From an uncultured Coriobacteriaceae bacterium (GTDB lineage Bacteria > Actinomycetota > Coriobacteriia > Coriobacteriales > Atopobiaceae), in contig CADBRX010000166.1 in NCBI GenBank assembly GCA_902797175.1, positions 1 to 47,135 of the forward strand: DNA of 47,135 nucleotides, written 5' to 3'. The stretch's first letter is position 1. Each line of letters starts with the position of its first letter. This document shows, in pieces, positions 30,634 to 39,554 of the stretch. The notes beneath the pieces were generated by a model. The model saw only the letters and a list, made by a program, of their open reading frames with translations, was not told where the DNA came from and searched no databases. The position numbers and the translations under genes were made by a program.

Positions 30634-30996
30634 ATGCCGCGCAGCGTAGCCTATGAGACCTACACGGGCGAGTACGGCGGGGCGTCCATCATCGAGGCCG
30701 ACTGGCCGAGGCTCATGGGCCGCGCCGCGCAGAGGCTCGAGCGTCTCAAGGCGCTCTCAAAGGTCACTCCCCTAGGTGACGAGGACGAGTGCGAGGCCAT
30801 GGCCATCTGCGCCATGGCCGAGGTGTACCAGACCCACGACGCAGTCATCGAGGGCGCCGCGGGCGTGGCATCCGAGTCCATCGGCTCCGTCCACGTCACC
30901 TATGGGGACGGCACCAAGGCCATGCCGCATGGCGTGGAGCAGGCCATCCTCGACTCCATCAAGCCGTGGCTGCACGTCTGTCTGGTGGTGATGTAG
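30634..30996 (+). CDS. head-tail connector (adaptor) protein
   Basis: The 120-residue, mostly helical protein begins MPRSVAYETYTGEYGGASII and includes WPRLMGRAAQRLERLKALSK and MAICAMAEVYQTHDAVIEG. This is the all-helical adaptor pattern of HK97 gp6/SPP1 gp15-type proteins, right after the capsid gene. It should dock on the portal ring. Confidence 0.75.
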   Translation: MPRSVAYETYTGEYGGASIIEADWPRLMGRAAQRLERLKALSKVTPLGDEDECEAMAICAMAEVYQTHDAVIEGAAGVASESIGSVHVTYGDGTKAMPHGVEQAILDSIKPWLHVCLVVM

Positions 30997-30998
30997 CC

Positions 30999-31355
30999 AT
31001 GGCGCGCGACCGCTACGCACTCTGCGACCAAACCGTCACCATCTACCACTGGGCGGGCCCGAACGACATCACCCGCACCGTCTTCACGCGGGCGTGGCTC
31101 GGCACCGACAAGCGCCGGACCGTCGAGCGTCTGGACAGCGAGGAGAGCGGCTTTCTGCTCGTGGTGCCGGGCGACGTCCCCATCTTCGTCGGCGACAAGG
31201 TCATCCGCGGAGAGGGGCCGGAGTGCCCCACCGACGCCGACTGGCGAGTCCTCGTCCCCACCAAGGTCGACGGGCTCGTGGTCGTGCGTCGCGTGGCCAG
31301 GCTGCCCGAGCCGCATGGTGGCGGCGCGATAGCCCACACCGAGGCGGAGGGGTAG
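30999..31355 (+). CDS. head-tail stopper-type minor capsid protein
   Basis: The 118-residue beta-rich protein contains DQTVTIYHWAGPNDITRTVF, GFLLVVPGDVPIFVGDKVIR and LVPTKVDGLVVVRRVARL. It fits the small 'putative minor capsid protein' family found second after the capsid gene in siphophages. The position predicts a stopper that closes the portal after packaging. Confidence 0.75.
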   Translation: MARDRYALCDQTVTIYHWAGPNDITRTVFTRAWLGTDKRRTVERLDSEESGFLLVVPGDVPIFVGDKVIRGEGPECPTDADWRVLVPTKVDGLVVVRRVARLPEPHGGGAIAHTEAEG

Positions 31356-31357
31356 CC

Positions 31358-31822
31358 ATGCTCGTGCGAGCCAAGGTCAACATGCCGAGCGTGCAGAGGG
31401 CCATGGAGTCGCTCGGGGTCACGGAGCGCGGGCGCGTGCAGAGCTTCCTCACGCAGAGGGTGCTCCTGCACATGCGCCCGTACATGCCGTGGCTCTCGGG
31501 CGGCATGGCCACGACGCAGACGCGGCAGAACGGCCCGGCAGAGATCGTAGTGGACGCGCCGCAGGCACGATACCTCTACATGGGCTCGAAGATGCACGAC
31601 CCCAACGGGGGCGGACCCTTCCCGCTCAAGGACGAGGACGGCAGGCCCACGGGCGAGTTCCGCTACCGACTCGGCTCCCATCCCGTAGCGACGGGCGAAC
31701 CACTTCATTACACCCACACCACCAACCCATACGCAGGGGACCACTGGGACCGCACGATGATGGCCAACGAGAAGGCCGCGATCGCCGCCGAGGTCACCGC
31801 CTACGCAAGGAGGGCCAGATGA
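31358..31822 (+). CDS. minor capsid/tail-completion protein
   Basis: The 154-residue protein has MPYMPWLSGG-like core sequence (RPYMPWLSGGMATTQTRQN), QARYLYMGSKMHDPNGGGPF and a conserved end HTTNPYAGDHWDRTMMANEK. It fits the Minor_capsid_2 type encoded in third place after the capsid. It overlaps the next gene by ATGA. Confidence 0.8.
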   Translation: MLVRAKVNMPSVQRAMESLGVTERGRVQSFLTQRVLLHMRPYMPWLSGGMATTQTRQNGPAEIVVDAPQARYLYMGSKMHDPNGGGPFPLKDEDGRPTGEFRYRLGSHPVATGEPLHYTHTTNPYAGDHWDRTMMANEKAAIAAEVTAYARRAR

Positions 31823-32262
31823 CGGCACTTGAGAAGATGCGCGACTTCATCGAGAGCTACCCAGGCTTCGACGTGCTCTCCGAGCTGTCCATCGACTACG
31901 CGGACCGGGTACCAGCGACCGCGGGGCTGTTCCCCTCCGGGCTCGTGGAGGTGCGCCGCCGCACCGACATCATGGGCGACGTCACCGTCGAGAACCAGTA
32001 CAACTTCGCCCTCTACACCGTCATGGCCAAGGCGCCGGGCGAGGACGAGGGCGCGACGGAGAACGCCGAGTGGCAGATGGACTTCCAGGAGTGGGTGCAG
32101 GAGCAGAGCGTGCTCCACCTCGCGCCAACCTTCGGCGACGAGCCGCGGACGGAGCGCATCGCCGCCCAGAGCGGGGCCATCTACTCGACCGACGACGAGG
32201 GAACGGCCGTCTACGCCATCCAGATCTCGGCCAGCTTCAAGAAAATCTACCGAAAGGGGTAA
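31819..32262 (+). CDS. tail terminator-like minor capsid protein
   Basis: The 147-residue protein includes VPATAGLFPSGLVEVRRRTD, VENQYNFALYTVMAK, a WQMDFQEWVQEQS segment and the ending AIQISASFKKIYRKG. This is the Minor_capsid_3 pattern. By position it caps the tail tube at the head end. AGGAGG precedes the ATG, which overlaps the upstream stop. Confidence 0.8.
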   Translation: MTALEKMRDFIESYPGFDVLSELSIDYADRVPATAGLFPSGLVEVRRRTDIMGDVTVENQYNFALYTVMAKAPGEDEGATENAEWQMDFQEWVQEQSVLHLAPTFGDEPRTERIAAQSGAIYSTDDEGTAVYAIQISASFKKIYRKG

Positions 32263-32265
32263 GGA

Positions 32266-32796
32266 ATGCCCAACGATCCCACCTTCAACACTCCAGAGGG
32301 ACAGACCATCCCGCGCGAGCAACTGATCCTCTTCCTCAATACCGGCACAAAGACGGACCCCACCTGGAGCGCCGTCGGCAAGCACGTCGAGGAGAGCTCC
32401 GCTGAGTATGACTGGAGCGAGAACACCAGCCAGGACATCCTCGGCGACACCCACAGCACAATGAAGAAGCCCGTCGTCACGCAGAGCTTCGACGGCGTGA
32501 AGCTGTCGCAGGGCGACGCCGCGTACGAGATGCTCTGGACCGAGGGAATTAAGAACCAAAACCCGCAGGCGCTCACGAACCTCGATCTACTTGTAGTGCA
32601 TCTCTATGCTGGCACCGCCAACACGGCTGCCTTCGCTGAGCGCTACCCCCAGTCCATGGTGCGCCCCACGTCCATCGGCGGCGAGGGCGGCGGAAGCATC
32701 GAGATGCCGCTCGAGGCAACCTTTGGCGGCACTCGTTCCACCGGTACCGCATCCAGGGGTACGGACGGCACCATCACCTTCACCGCAGCCGCCTAG
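32266..32796 (+). CDS. major tail tube protein
   Basis: The 176-residue protein begins MPNDPTFNTPEGQTIPREQL and has the tube-protein core TWSAVGKHVEESSAEYDWSE, DTHSTMKKPVVTQSFDG and LLVVHLYAG. The beta-rich composition, size and gene order before the chaperones support the call. It polymerises around the tape measure. Confidence 0.88.
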   Translation: MPNDPTFNTPEGQTIPREQLILFLNTGTKTDPTWSAVGKHVEESSAEYDWSENTSQDILGDTHSTMKKPVVTQSFDGVKLSQGDAAYEMLWTEGIKNQNPQALTNLDLLVVHLYAGTANTAAFAERYPQSMVRPTSIGGEGGGSIEMPLEATFGGTRSTGTASRGTDGTITFTAAA

Positions 32797-32825
32797 CCTA
32801 AGCACCAAAGGGAAAGGAGCCACCA

Positions 32826-33302
32826 ATGGCAGCAAAGACCCTCACGTTTGATACCGGCATCGTCACCTACGACCTCAACGGGGCGGCGACGGTGAGATTC
32901 AACCCCACCGACGCCGCCTTCGTCGAGCGTCTGTACAAGGTGTTCGCCGACCTCGAGGCAGAGCAGGTCAAGTGGCAGACGGACGTCGAGGAGATCAATG
33001 ACGTCGAGGAGTTCGGCGAGCGCAGCACGAAGATGTTCGACTACGCCAACCAGCGCGACACGGAGATGCGCGGGCTCATCGATGGGCTGCTCGGAGAAGG
33101 AGTCTCTGACGCCGTGTTCCCCGACATCAACTGCTACGCCCTCGCAGACGGGCTCCCCGTCTGGGTGAACCTGCTTTTCGCCATCGCGGAGGAGGTCAAC
33201 GCGGCCTACACCGCAGAGCAGAAGAAGACCGACCCGCGCGTCAAGAGCTACAGCGACAAGTACGAGGCGCTTCTGCAGAAGTACCAGAACCGGAAGAAGT
33301 AG
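32826..33302 (+). CDS. tail assembly chaperone
   Basis: The 158-residue protein begins MAAKTLTFDTGIVTYDLNGA and has helical segments with FVERLYKVFADLEAEQVKWQ and DKYEALLQKYQNRKK. It fits the DUF6673-like chaperone placed between tail tube and Gp15 genes. The next gene begins 3 bases later with its own ATG, and I see no slippery site joining them. It should keep the tape measure unfolded during assembly. Confidence 0.75.
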   Translation: MAAKTLTFDTGIVTYDLNGAATVRFNPTDAAFVERLYKVFADLEAEQVKWQTDVEEINDVEEFGERSTKMFDYANQRDTEMRGLIDGLLGEGVSDAVFPDINCYALADGLPVWVNLLFAIAEEVNAAYTAEQKKTDPRVKSYSDKYEALLQKYQNRKK

Positions 33303-33305
33303 CGC

Positions 33306-33857
33306 ATGGCGTCCTATGACCTGCCCACCTCGCTCGAGATAGGCGGCAAGGAGTATGCCATCCGCAGCGACTACCGCGCGATCCTCGACGTGATGGACGT
33401 GCTCTCGGACGCAGAGCTGGACGACAACGGGCGCGGCGCCCTAGCGCTCACCGTCTTCTACACCGACGTGAACGACATCCCGCGGGCCGACCTCGAGGAG
33501 GCCGTGCAGCGCATGATGTGGTTCATCGGCGGCGGGCAGGAGCAGAAGGGCGGGCGCCGCCTTCGGCTTATGGACTGGTCGCAAGACTTCCACCTCATCG
33601 TGGCGCCCGTCAACAAGGTGCTCGGGTACGAGTGCCGCGCCGTCGACTACCTGCACTGGTGGACGTTTCTCAGCGCCTACTACGAGATAGGCGACTGCAC
33701 GTTCGCGCAGGTGGTATCTGTCCGCAAGAAGCTCAAGACGGGCAAGAAGCTCGACAAGCAGGAGCGCGAGTTCTACCGCGACAACCACGCCATGGTCGAC
33801 CTCAAGGCCAAGGAGACCGCCGAGGAGACGGAGACCTTCGACCACTGGATAGGATAA
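33306..33857 (+). CDS. Gp15-family tail assembly protein
   Basis: The 183-residue protein follows the bacteriophage Gp15 pattern: DLPTSLEIGGKEYAIRSDYR, VLSDAELDDNGRGALALTVF, MDWSQDFHLIVAPVNKVLGY, LHWWTFLSAYYEI. The lysine-rich C-terminal helix KKLKTGKKLDKQEREFYRDN completes it. It is always encoded just before the tape measure and is thought to act as second chaperone. Confidence 0.88.
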   Translation: MASYDLPTSLEIGGKEYAIRSDYRAILDVMDVLSDAELDDNGRGALALTVFYTDVNDIPRADLEEAVQRMMWFIGGGQEQKGGRRLRLMDWSQDFHLIVAPVNKVLGYECRAVDYLHWWTFLSAYYEIGDCTFAQVVSVRKKLKTGKKLDKQEREFYRDNHAMVDLKAKETAEETETFDHWIG

Positions 33858-33872
33858 GAAGGAGGGCCTCGC

Positions 33873-36722
33873 ATGGCAGACGGCTCCATCACGTTCTCCA
33901 CCGCGCTCGACAATGCGCAGCTCGAGAAGGACATGAAGCAGGCACAGCGCAAGGTCGACTCCCTTCGCAAGAAGGTGGAGACCTCCACGGGCAAGCGCTC
34001 CGCCATCGAGGAGGAGCTGAGCAAGGCGGAGGAAGCGGCGAGGAAGGCGAGCGAGGCCACCGAGGAGCTGCGCGCCAAGATCGAGCAGCTCAGCGCGACC
34101 GACCCCACCGACGCCGCAAAGTGGCACGCGGCGCAAGGCTCCATCGAGCAGCTCACGCAGCAGCTCACCGCGGCAGAGGCGAAGGAGGCGGCTCTCGCAG
34201 ACGACCGCTACAAGCTGGACCAAAAGTGGCAGGCGGCGAACGACCAGGTAAAGCAGCATCAGGCGGAGCTGTCCGGCGCCATCCAGCGCCAGGGCGAGCT
34301 GGGCGCGGAGTACCAGAGGAGCTACTCGGCTGCAGGCACCGCCATCAGCCGCAGCGTCGACACCGCGAGCTCGGCATTCGACCGTCTCGGCGCGCGCATC
34401 ACGACGATGATCCGCCGCGTGTTCATGCTGCAGGTAGCCATGTCGGCGCTCCGCAGCGTCCGCTCCATGCTCTCCGACGCCCTCATGAAGAACCAGCAGC
34501 TCTCGGCATCTGTCGAGGGGCTTCGGGCCGCGTTCCAGGGCGTCGTCAACTTCGTGGCGCACGTCGTGGGGCCCGTCATCATCGGCATGGTCAACTCGGC
34601 CATCGTCGCGATCACGACGCTCGCCCGCGTGGTGGACTCCATCTTCGGCACCAACATCGTGACGTTCATCCAGCACGCACAGGCTTCGGCCGAGGCGACG
34701 TGGCAGCAGGCCCAGGCGTCCGACGCCGCGGCGAGCGCCGCAAGCGACCAGGCAAAGGCCACCAAGGAGGCGGGCAAGGCGGCGGAGAAGGCTGCGAAGA
34801 GCGTCATGGGCTTCGACGAGCTCAACCAGCTGTCCGACAACAGCGACTCCGGCTCCGGCGGTGGCGGAGGTGGCGGCGTGCCAGGTGGCGGAGGTGGCCT
34901 TGCTCCCGACTGGGACGCCCTGGACGTTGGCAAGATCGACGAGAAGCTGGGCGAGATCATGGTCATCCTGGGCTCTGCGCTCATGGCCGTGGGCGCGCTC
35001 CTCGCCTTCTCCGGCATCAACATCCCGCTCGGCCTCACACTCATGGCCATCGGCGCCCTCATGGTCTATACCGCCTACCGCGAGCAATGGGACAAGCTGC
35101 CGCAGCAGCTCCGCGACACGATAAGCAGGACGCTCGTCGTGACGGGCGTGATCGCCGTCGTCATAGGCGCGGTGCTTGCCTTCTCCGGCGTCAACATCCC
35201 CCTGGGAATCGGCCTCATGGCCGCAGGGCTCGTGCTCATGGGCATCTCCGCGGCGCTCAACTGGAACCAGCTGGGCGAGACGCTCAAGACGGTCATCACG
35301 TCCATGCTCGTCGTGACCGGCATCGTCGCTCTCGTCATCGGTGCCGTCCTCGCATTCTCGGGGGTCAACATCCCCCTGGGACTCGGGCTCATCGCGCTTG
35401 GCGCGCTGTCCATGGGAATCGCCGGCGTGCTCAACTGGGAAGCCCTCTCTGGCAACCTCAAGAAGGTCGTCACGAGCGCCCTCGAGCTCGTAGGCATGGT
35501 CGCCCTGGTCATCGGCGCGGTGCTCGCGTTCACCGGGACGAACATCCCCGTGGGCATAGGGCTCATGGCGGCCGGCGTTGCTGTCCTGGCAGGGGCCGCG
35601 GCGCTCAACTGGGGCGAGCTGAGCGCGACGCTCTCCCGCGTCGTGTCCAGGGCGCTTGAGGTCGTCGGCATCGTGGCCGTGGTCATAGGCACCGTGCTCG
35701 CGTTCACGGCCGCCAACATACCCCTGGGCATCGCCATGATGGCCTTCGGGGCCGCTGCCATGTTCACGTCCGCGGCGCTCAACTGGGACACGCTCAAGGA
35801 CAAGGTGAGCACCGTCCTCACGACCATGCTCAGGCTCGCCGGGCTGATGGCGCTCTCCATCGGCGCGGTGATCGCGCTCTCCGGCGTCAACCTGCCGCTG
35901 GGCATCGCGCTCATCACTGCCGGCGCACTGGCCCTCGTCGCTTCGGCGGCACTCAACTGGGAGCAGCTGCCACAGCAGGTGCGCGACGCGCTCGGCGTCA
36001 TATCCGCGATAGCGGGCGCATCCATGCTCGCGCTCGGCATCATCCTGTGCCTCTCGGGCTTCGGCATCCCGGTCGGCGTCGCTCTCATCTTCGCTGGGGC
36101 GGCCGGGCTCGTGACCGCGGCGAAGCTCAACTGGAACTTCTTCGCCGAGAAGGCGAGGGAGATCTGGGGCAACCTCGTAAGCTGGTTCAACAGCAACGTT
36201 AAGCCAAAGTTCACCGAGTCCTGGTGGTACACCATCTTCTGGGCCATCGTCCGCGGCATCCAGCAGGCGATCAGCGACGCCATGCAGGCGTTCAACAACT
36301 TCATCTCGTGGCTGACGCTGCGTCAGTCCATCGCCACGAGCCTCGTCTCGAGCACCGTGAGCGGCATCTCGTCGGGCATCAGCGCGACCATCTCGAAGAT
36401 CAACGTAAAGATTCCGCAGATCAACATCCCGCACCTGGCAGCGGGCGCCGTGCTCCCTCCGAACCGCGAGTTCATGGCGGTGCTGGGCGACCAGCGGCGC
36501 GGGAACAACATCGAGACGCCCGAGTCCCTCATGCGCCAGGTCGTGCGCGAGGAGGCGGGCGCCCTCGTGGCCGACGCCATCCGCTCCATGTCCACGACCG
36601 GAGCCGGAGCCGGCGACGTCGTGCTCGTCGTCGACGGGCGCGAGCTGGCACGCGCCACCGCGCGCGGCACCCGCGGGCTTAGGGAGACGGGCGAGCTCGG
36701 CCCCGGAATCGTCTTCGCATAG
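33873..36722 (+). CDS. tail tape measure protein with seven 58-residue repeats
   Basis: The 949-residue protein sets tail length. Residues 1-150 are coiled coil (EKDMKQAQRKVDSLRKKVET), and about 170-260 hold a hydrophobic segment. A glycine-rich linker (GSGGGGGGGVPGGGGG) lies near residue 330. Residues 364-769 consist of seven 58-residue repeats, each with two hydrophobic helices around LAFSGVNIPLGIGLMAAG and a closing ALNW. The C-terminal part has amphipathic helices and ends with a small soluble domain. AAGGAGG precedes the ATG. The repeats probably form a multi-span channel when DNA is delivered. Confidence 0.93.
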   Translation: MADGSITFSTALDNAQLEKDMKQAQRKVDSLRKKVETSTGKRSAIEEELSKAEEAARKASEATEELRAKIEQLSATDPTDAAKWHAAQGSIEQLTQQLTAAEAKEAALADDRYKLDQKWQAANDQVKQHQAELSGAIQRQGELGAEYQRSYSAAGTAISRSVDTASSAFDRLGARITTMIRRVFMLQVAMSALRSVRSMLSDALMKNQQLSASVEGLRAAFQGVVNFVAHVVGPVIIGMVNSAIVAITTLARVVDSIFGTNIVTFIQHAQASAEATWQQAQASDAAASAASDQAKATKEAGKAAEKAAKSVMGFDELNQLSDNSDSGSGGGGGGGVPGGGGGLAPDWDALDVGKIDEKLGEIMVILGSALMAVGALLAFSGINIPLGLTLMAIGALMVYTAYREQWDKLPQQLRDTISRTLVVTGVIAVVIGAVLAFSGVNIPLGIGLMAAGLVLMGISAALNWNQLGETLKTVITSMLVVTGIVALVIGAVLAFSGVNIPLGLGLIALGALSMGIAGVLNWEALSGNLKKVVTSALELVGMVALVIGAVLAFTGTNIPVGIGLMAAGVAVLAGAAALNWGELSATLSRVVSRALEVVGIVAVVIGTVLAFTAANIPLGIAMMAFGAAAMFTSAALNWDTLKDKVSTVLTTMLRLAGLMALSIGAVIALSGVNLPLGIALITAGALALVASAALNWEQLPQQVRDALGVISAIAGASMLALGIILCLSGFGIPVGVALIFAGAAGLVTAAKLNWNFFAEKAREIWGNLVSWFNSNVKPKFTESWWYTIFWAIVRGIQQAISDAMQAFNNFISWLTLRQSIATSLVSSTVSGISSGISATISKINVKIPQINIPHLAAGAVLPPNREFMAVLGDQRRGNNIETPESLMRQVVREEAGALVADAIRSMSTTGAGAGDVVLVVDGRELARATARGTRGLRETGELGPGIVFA
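34962..36179 (+). repeat. seven tandem 174-bp units in the tape measure gene
   Basis: Units start at 34962 and every 174 bases after that. Each encodes the order [VI]xGxxAxxIGAVLAFSG-NIPLG-xLMAxGA-ALNW. Units 2 and 3 are most alike; units 1 and 7 are the most divergent. This pattern suggests growth by duplication from the middle. Confidence 0.9.
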
Positions 36723-36740
36723 AACCGAACAGGAGGCCAC

Positions 36741-37127
36741 ATGGCATCCATCACCCCGCTGCAGGTCGGGGCCAGCGCATCGTCCCTCGTGGCGGTGCGC
36801 ACGCCCGACCGCCTCGACTGGGGCCTGCAGGACGTGTCGGCGGCCGACTCGGGCCGCACGAACGACGCCAACGCCACCATGCACAAGAACCGCGTGGCAC
36901 AGAAGCGCAAGATCGCGCTCTCGTGGTCGGACCCCGACGACGAGACCACCGCGGCCATCCTGCAGGCTTTCAACCCAGAGTACGTCTACGTGCGCTACCG
37001 CGACGCCATGAGCAACCAGTTCGAGACGAGGCTCTTCTACTCGGGCGACAAGAGCGCGCCCGTCAAGTACATGACTGTGGGCGGCGTGGTCTACTCGACG
37101 CTCTCCTTCGACATCATCGAGGTGTAG
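36741..37127 (+). CDS. distal tail-like protein (DUF6711 type)
   Basis: The 128-residue protein begins MASITPLQVGASASSLVAVR and has WSDPDDETTAAILQAFNPEY and YVRYRDAMSNQFETRLFYSG, ending LSFDIIEV. This beta-sandwich pattern recurs directly after tape measures in related phages. It probably forms the ring that joins tube and baseplate. AGGAGG precedes the ATG. Confidence 0.7.
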   Translation: MASITPLQVGASASSLVAVRTPDRLDWGLQDVSAADSGRTNDANATMHKNRVAQKRKIALSWSDPDDETTAAILQAFNPEYVYVRYRDAMSNQFETRLFYSGDKSAPVKYMTVGGVVYSTLSFDIIEV

Positions 37128-37130
37128 GCC

Positions 37131-39554
37131 ATGCTATCGACCAGCAACGAGTTCAAGCGCAAGTACGCCGAGAACACGAAGGTCGCGCTCAAGGCAACGC
37201 TCGAGCTGCTGGACGGCACCACGCTCGAGCTCGTGGGGGACGACTTCACCCTGGGCGGGCTGTCCGTGAGCTCGTCAAGCTCGTCGGGCAGCGCCTTCGA
37301 GGTCGGCGGGGCCGTGATCGGCGTGTGCACGCTCACGCTCGCCAACTACGACCAGCGCTTCGACGACTACGACTTCACGGACGCCGTCGTCATCCCCTAC
37401 GTCGGCATGCCGCTCGACGCGGGCGGCACGGAGTGGCTAAGGCTCGGCACCTACAATGCCGAGCAGCCCAACTCCTACGACTCGACGGTCAACCTGCTCT
37501 GCTACGACAACCTGCGGCTGCTCGACAAGCCCTACAAGGGCGTGGCCACGTCCTACCCCGCGACGCTCTCCACCATCGTGCGCGAGGCATGCGCCGCAAG
37601 CGGGCTCGTCACCGTGAGCGACGACTTCCCAAACGCCAACTACGTCGTGGCCACGCGGCCTTCGGACGAGTCTCTGACGAGGCTCGACGTCGTGGCGCAC
37701 GCAGCCCAGTGCGCCGGATGCTACGTCTACACCGACCAGTTCGGCCGCGTAGGTCTGAGGTGGTACGAGACCTCCATCTACGAGGGCGAGGACTGGCTGG
37801 ACGGCGGCACCTTCGACACTGGGACGACTCCGTACTCCGATGGCGATAGCGCCGACGGCGGGGCGTTCATGACGGGCGGGGACAGCTACGACGGCGGGGC
37901 GTTCGCCAGCTCGAGGTGGGCGCACCTGACGGCCATCCGCTCGCTCACCGTCTCCACCGATGACGTGGTGATAACGGGCGTCCAGGTCACGGCATCCAAC
38001 CAGGTCAACGAGGACGGCACCATAGGCGAGGACGGCGAGACGGCGCTCTTCGGCAGCGCGGGGTACGTGCTGCGCATCGACGACAACCCGCTCGTCTGCT
38101 ACGGGCAGGCGGCGACCGTCGCGGCAAACATCGGCGCGGCCGTCGTGGGCATGCGCTTCCGCCCCTTCCACGCCAGCGGCATCGCCGACCCGTCGTGGCG
38201 TGCGGGCGACGCCATACTCGTGACCGACGCACGGCAGCGCACGTACCGCTCGTGGCTCACCACCTACACGTGGCGCGTGGGAGCCATGGCCGACCTCGAC
38301 TGCAACGCGGCGACACCCGCACGCAACGGCGCGGGCGCGGCGCTGGGCAAGACACGCGAGATGGTCGAGATGCGCCGCTCCATGAGGGCGGAGCGCACAG
38401 CACGCATTGCCGCCATGAAGACGCTCGAGGACGAGATCCTCAACTCTTCGGGCTTCTACGAGACAACCGAGACGCAGCCGGACGGCTCCACGATCTGGTA
38501 CGCCCACAACAAGCCAAAGCTCTCCGAATCCCTGCTCGTCTGGAAGATGACGGCAGACGCGCTCGCATGGTCCATCGACGGCGGGCGCACGTGGCCATAC
38601 GGCCTCGACATCACGGGCAACGCCATCCTCAACAAGATCTACATCATCGGCATCAACGCCAAGTACATCAACACAGGCCGCATCGCCGTGGGCGGCACCA
38701 CCGCCAACCCGCTCTTCGTCGTGGACATCGACACGGGCCAGGTCTACATGCGCAGCGCGGACGGCAACACCATCATCGACCTGCTCAACAATACGGTGCA
38801 CTTCTCGGGCTCCGTGACGCTGGGCAGCGGCAGCAAGACCGTCACGAACATGCTCAGCCAGCTGTCCGGCTCGGCCACCAAATCCGTCACCGAGTACTGC
38901 CTCGGCACCAGCGACTCCCAGGCGCCCGCCACGGGCGACTCGGGATGGGGGCCGACCATGCCGACATGGGTGGACGGCAAGTTCATCTGGCAGCGCACCA
39001 AGACAACGCCCACGGAGGGCGCGGCCACCTACACCACGCCGACGCTCGTCAACGGCGTGAACGGGCTGGGCGGCTACGCCACGGAGATCGAGGGGAAGGC
39101 CGACGGCGCGACCGATGCGGCTCAGGCGGCGCAGGGAGCGGCCGACACGGCGCAGGGCATGGCACGCACCGCGCAGGCATCCGCCGACGACGCGGCGACC
39201 AAGGCCACCCGCTTCGTAGACATCGTGCCAGGCGTGGGCATCAAGATGGGCGACATGCTGGGCGAGCTCACGCAGCGCATGCTGCAGCTGACGCCCGACG
39301 CCATCGAGTTCCTCAACGACGGGGTGAGCGTCTCGAGCTTCGGAGACACCACCCGCATCGGCGCGGAGGGCGACTACCACGTCAGCACCACGCCCACCGA
39401 GGTCGGCTTCTACGAGGGAACGCGGCGCCGCGCCTACCTCTCGGGCGACAAGTTCTACGCCGCCAACATCGAGAGCGACGACGCCATCTTCATCGGCAAC
39501 TACACCATCCGCACGGGATCGAACGGCTATCTCACGGTATCCAGGAGGTCATAA
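37131..39554 (+). CDS. tail hub/baseplate protein
   Basis: The 807-residue protein has an N-terminal hub part (about 1-390) with LANYDQRFDDYDFTDAVVIP, YDNLRLLDKPYKG and RLDVVAHAAQCAGCYVYTDQ. A helical linker (KTREMVEMRRSMRAERTARI) leads to a stalk with ITGNAILNKIYIIGINAKYI and VHFSGSVTLGSG, then an alanine-rich coiled coil (about 660-690) and a tip domain ending LTVSRRS. Hub proteins of this layout form the tail tip and carry the fibre. No peptidase motif was seen. Confidence 0.8.
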   Translation: MLSTSNEFKRKYAENTKVALKATLELLDGTTLELVGDDFTLGGLSVSSSSSSGSAFEVGGAVIGVCTLTLANYDQRFDDYDFTDAVVIPYVGMPLDAGGTEWLRLGTYNAEQPNSYDSTVNLLCYDNLRLLDKPYKGVATSYPATLSTIVREACAASGLVTVSDDFPNANYVVATRPSDESLTRLDVVAHAAQCAGCYVYTDQFGRVGLRWYETSIYEGEDWLDGGTFDTGTTPYSDGDSADGGAFMTGGDSYDGGAFASSRWAHLTAIRSLTVSTDDVVITGVQVTASNQVNEDGTIGEDGETALFGSAGYVLRIDDNPLVCYGQAATVAANIGAAVVGMRFRPFHASGIADPSWRAGDAILVTDARQRTYRSWLTTYTWRVGAMADLDCNAATPARNGAGAALGKTREMVEMRRSMRAERTARIAAMKTLEDEILNSSGFYETTETQPDGSTIWYAHNKPKLSESLLVWKMTADALAWSIDGGRTWPYGLDITGNAILNKIYIIGINAKYINTGRIAVGGTTANPLFVVDIDTGQVYMRSADGNTIIDLLNNTVHFSGSVTLGSGSKTVTNMLSQLSGSATKSVTEYCLGTSDSQAPATGDSGWGPTMPTWVDGKFIWQRTKTTPTEGAATYTTPTLVNGVNGLGGYATEIEGKADGATDAAQAAQGAADTAQGMARTAQASADDAATKATRFVDIVPGVGIKMGDMLGELTQRMLQLTPDAIEFLNDGVSVSSFGDTTRIGAEGDYHVSTTPTEVGFYEGTRRRAYLSGDKFYAANIESDDAIFIGNYTIRTGSNGYLTVSRRS

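Noticed and set aside
32826..33860. Programmed frameshift joining the two tail chaperone genes
   Set aside because: The second gene has its own ATG, and no slippery heptamer was seen before the first stop.
34962..36179. Repeats as a CRISPR array
   Set aside because: Units are 174 bp, coding and diverged, with no spacer structure and no cas genes in the window.
33441..36884. A 1147-codon open frame on the minus strand
   Set aside because: It is antisense to the tape measure and neighbouring genes, has no ribosome site and has repetitive composition. In GC-rich DNA the complementary frame of a repeat-rich gene stays open by chance.
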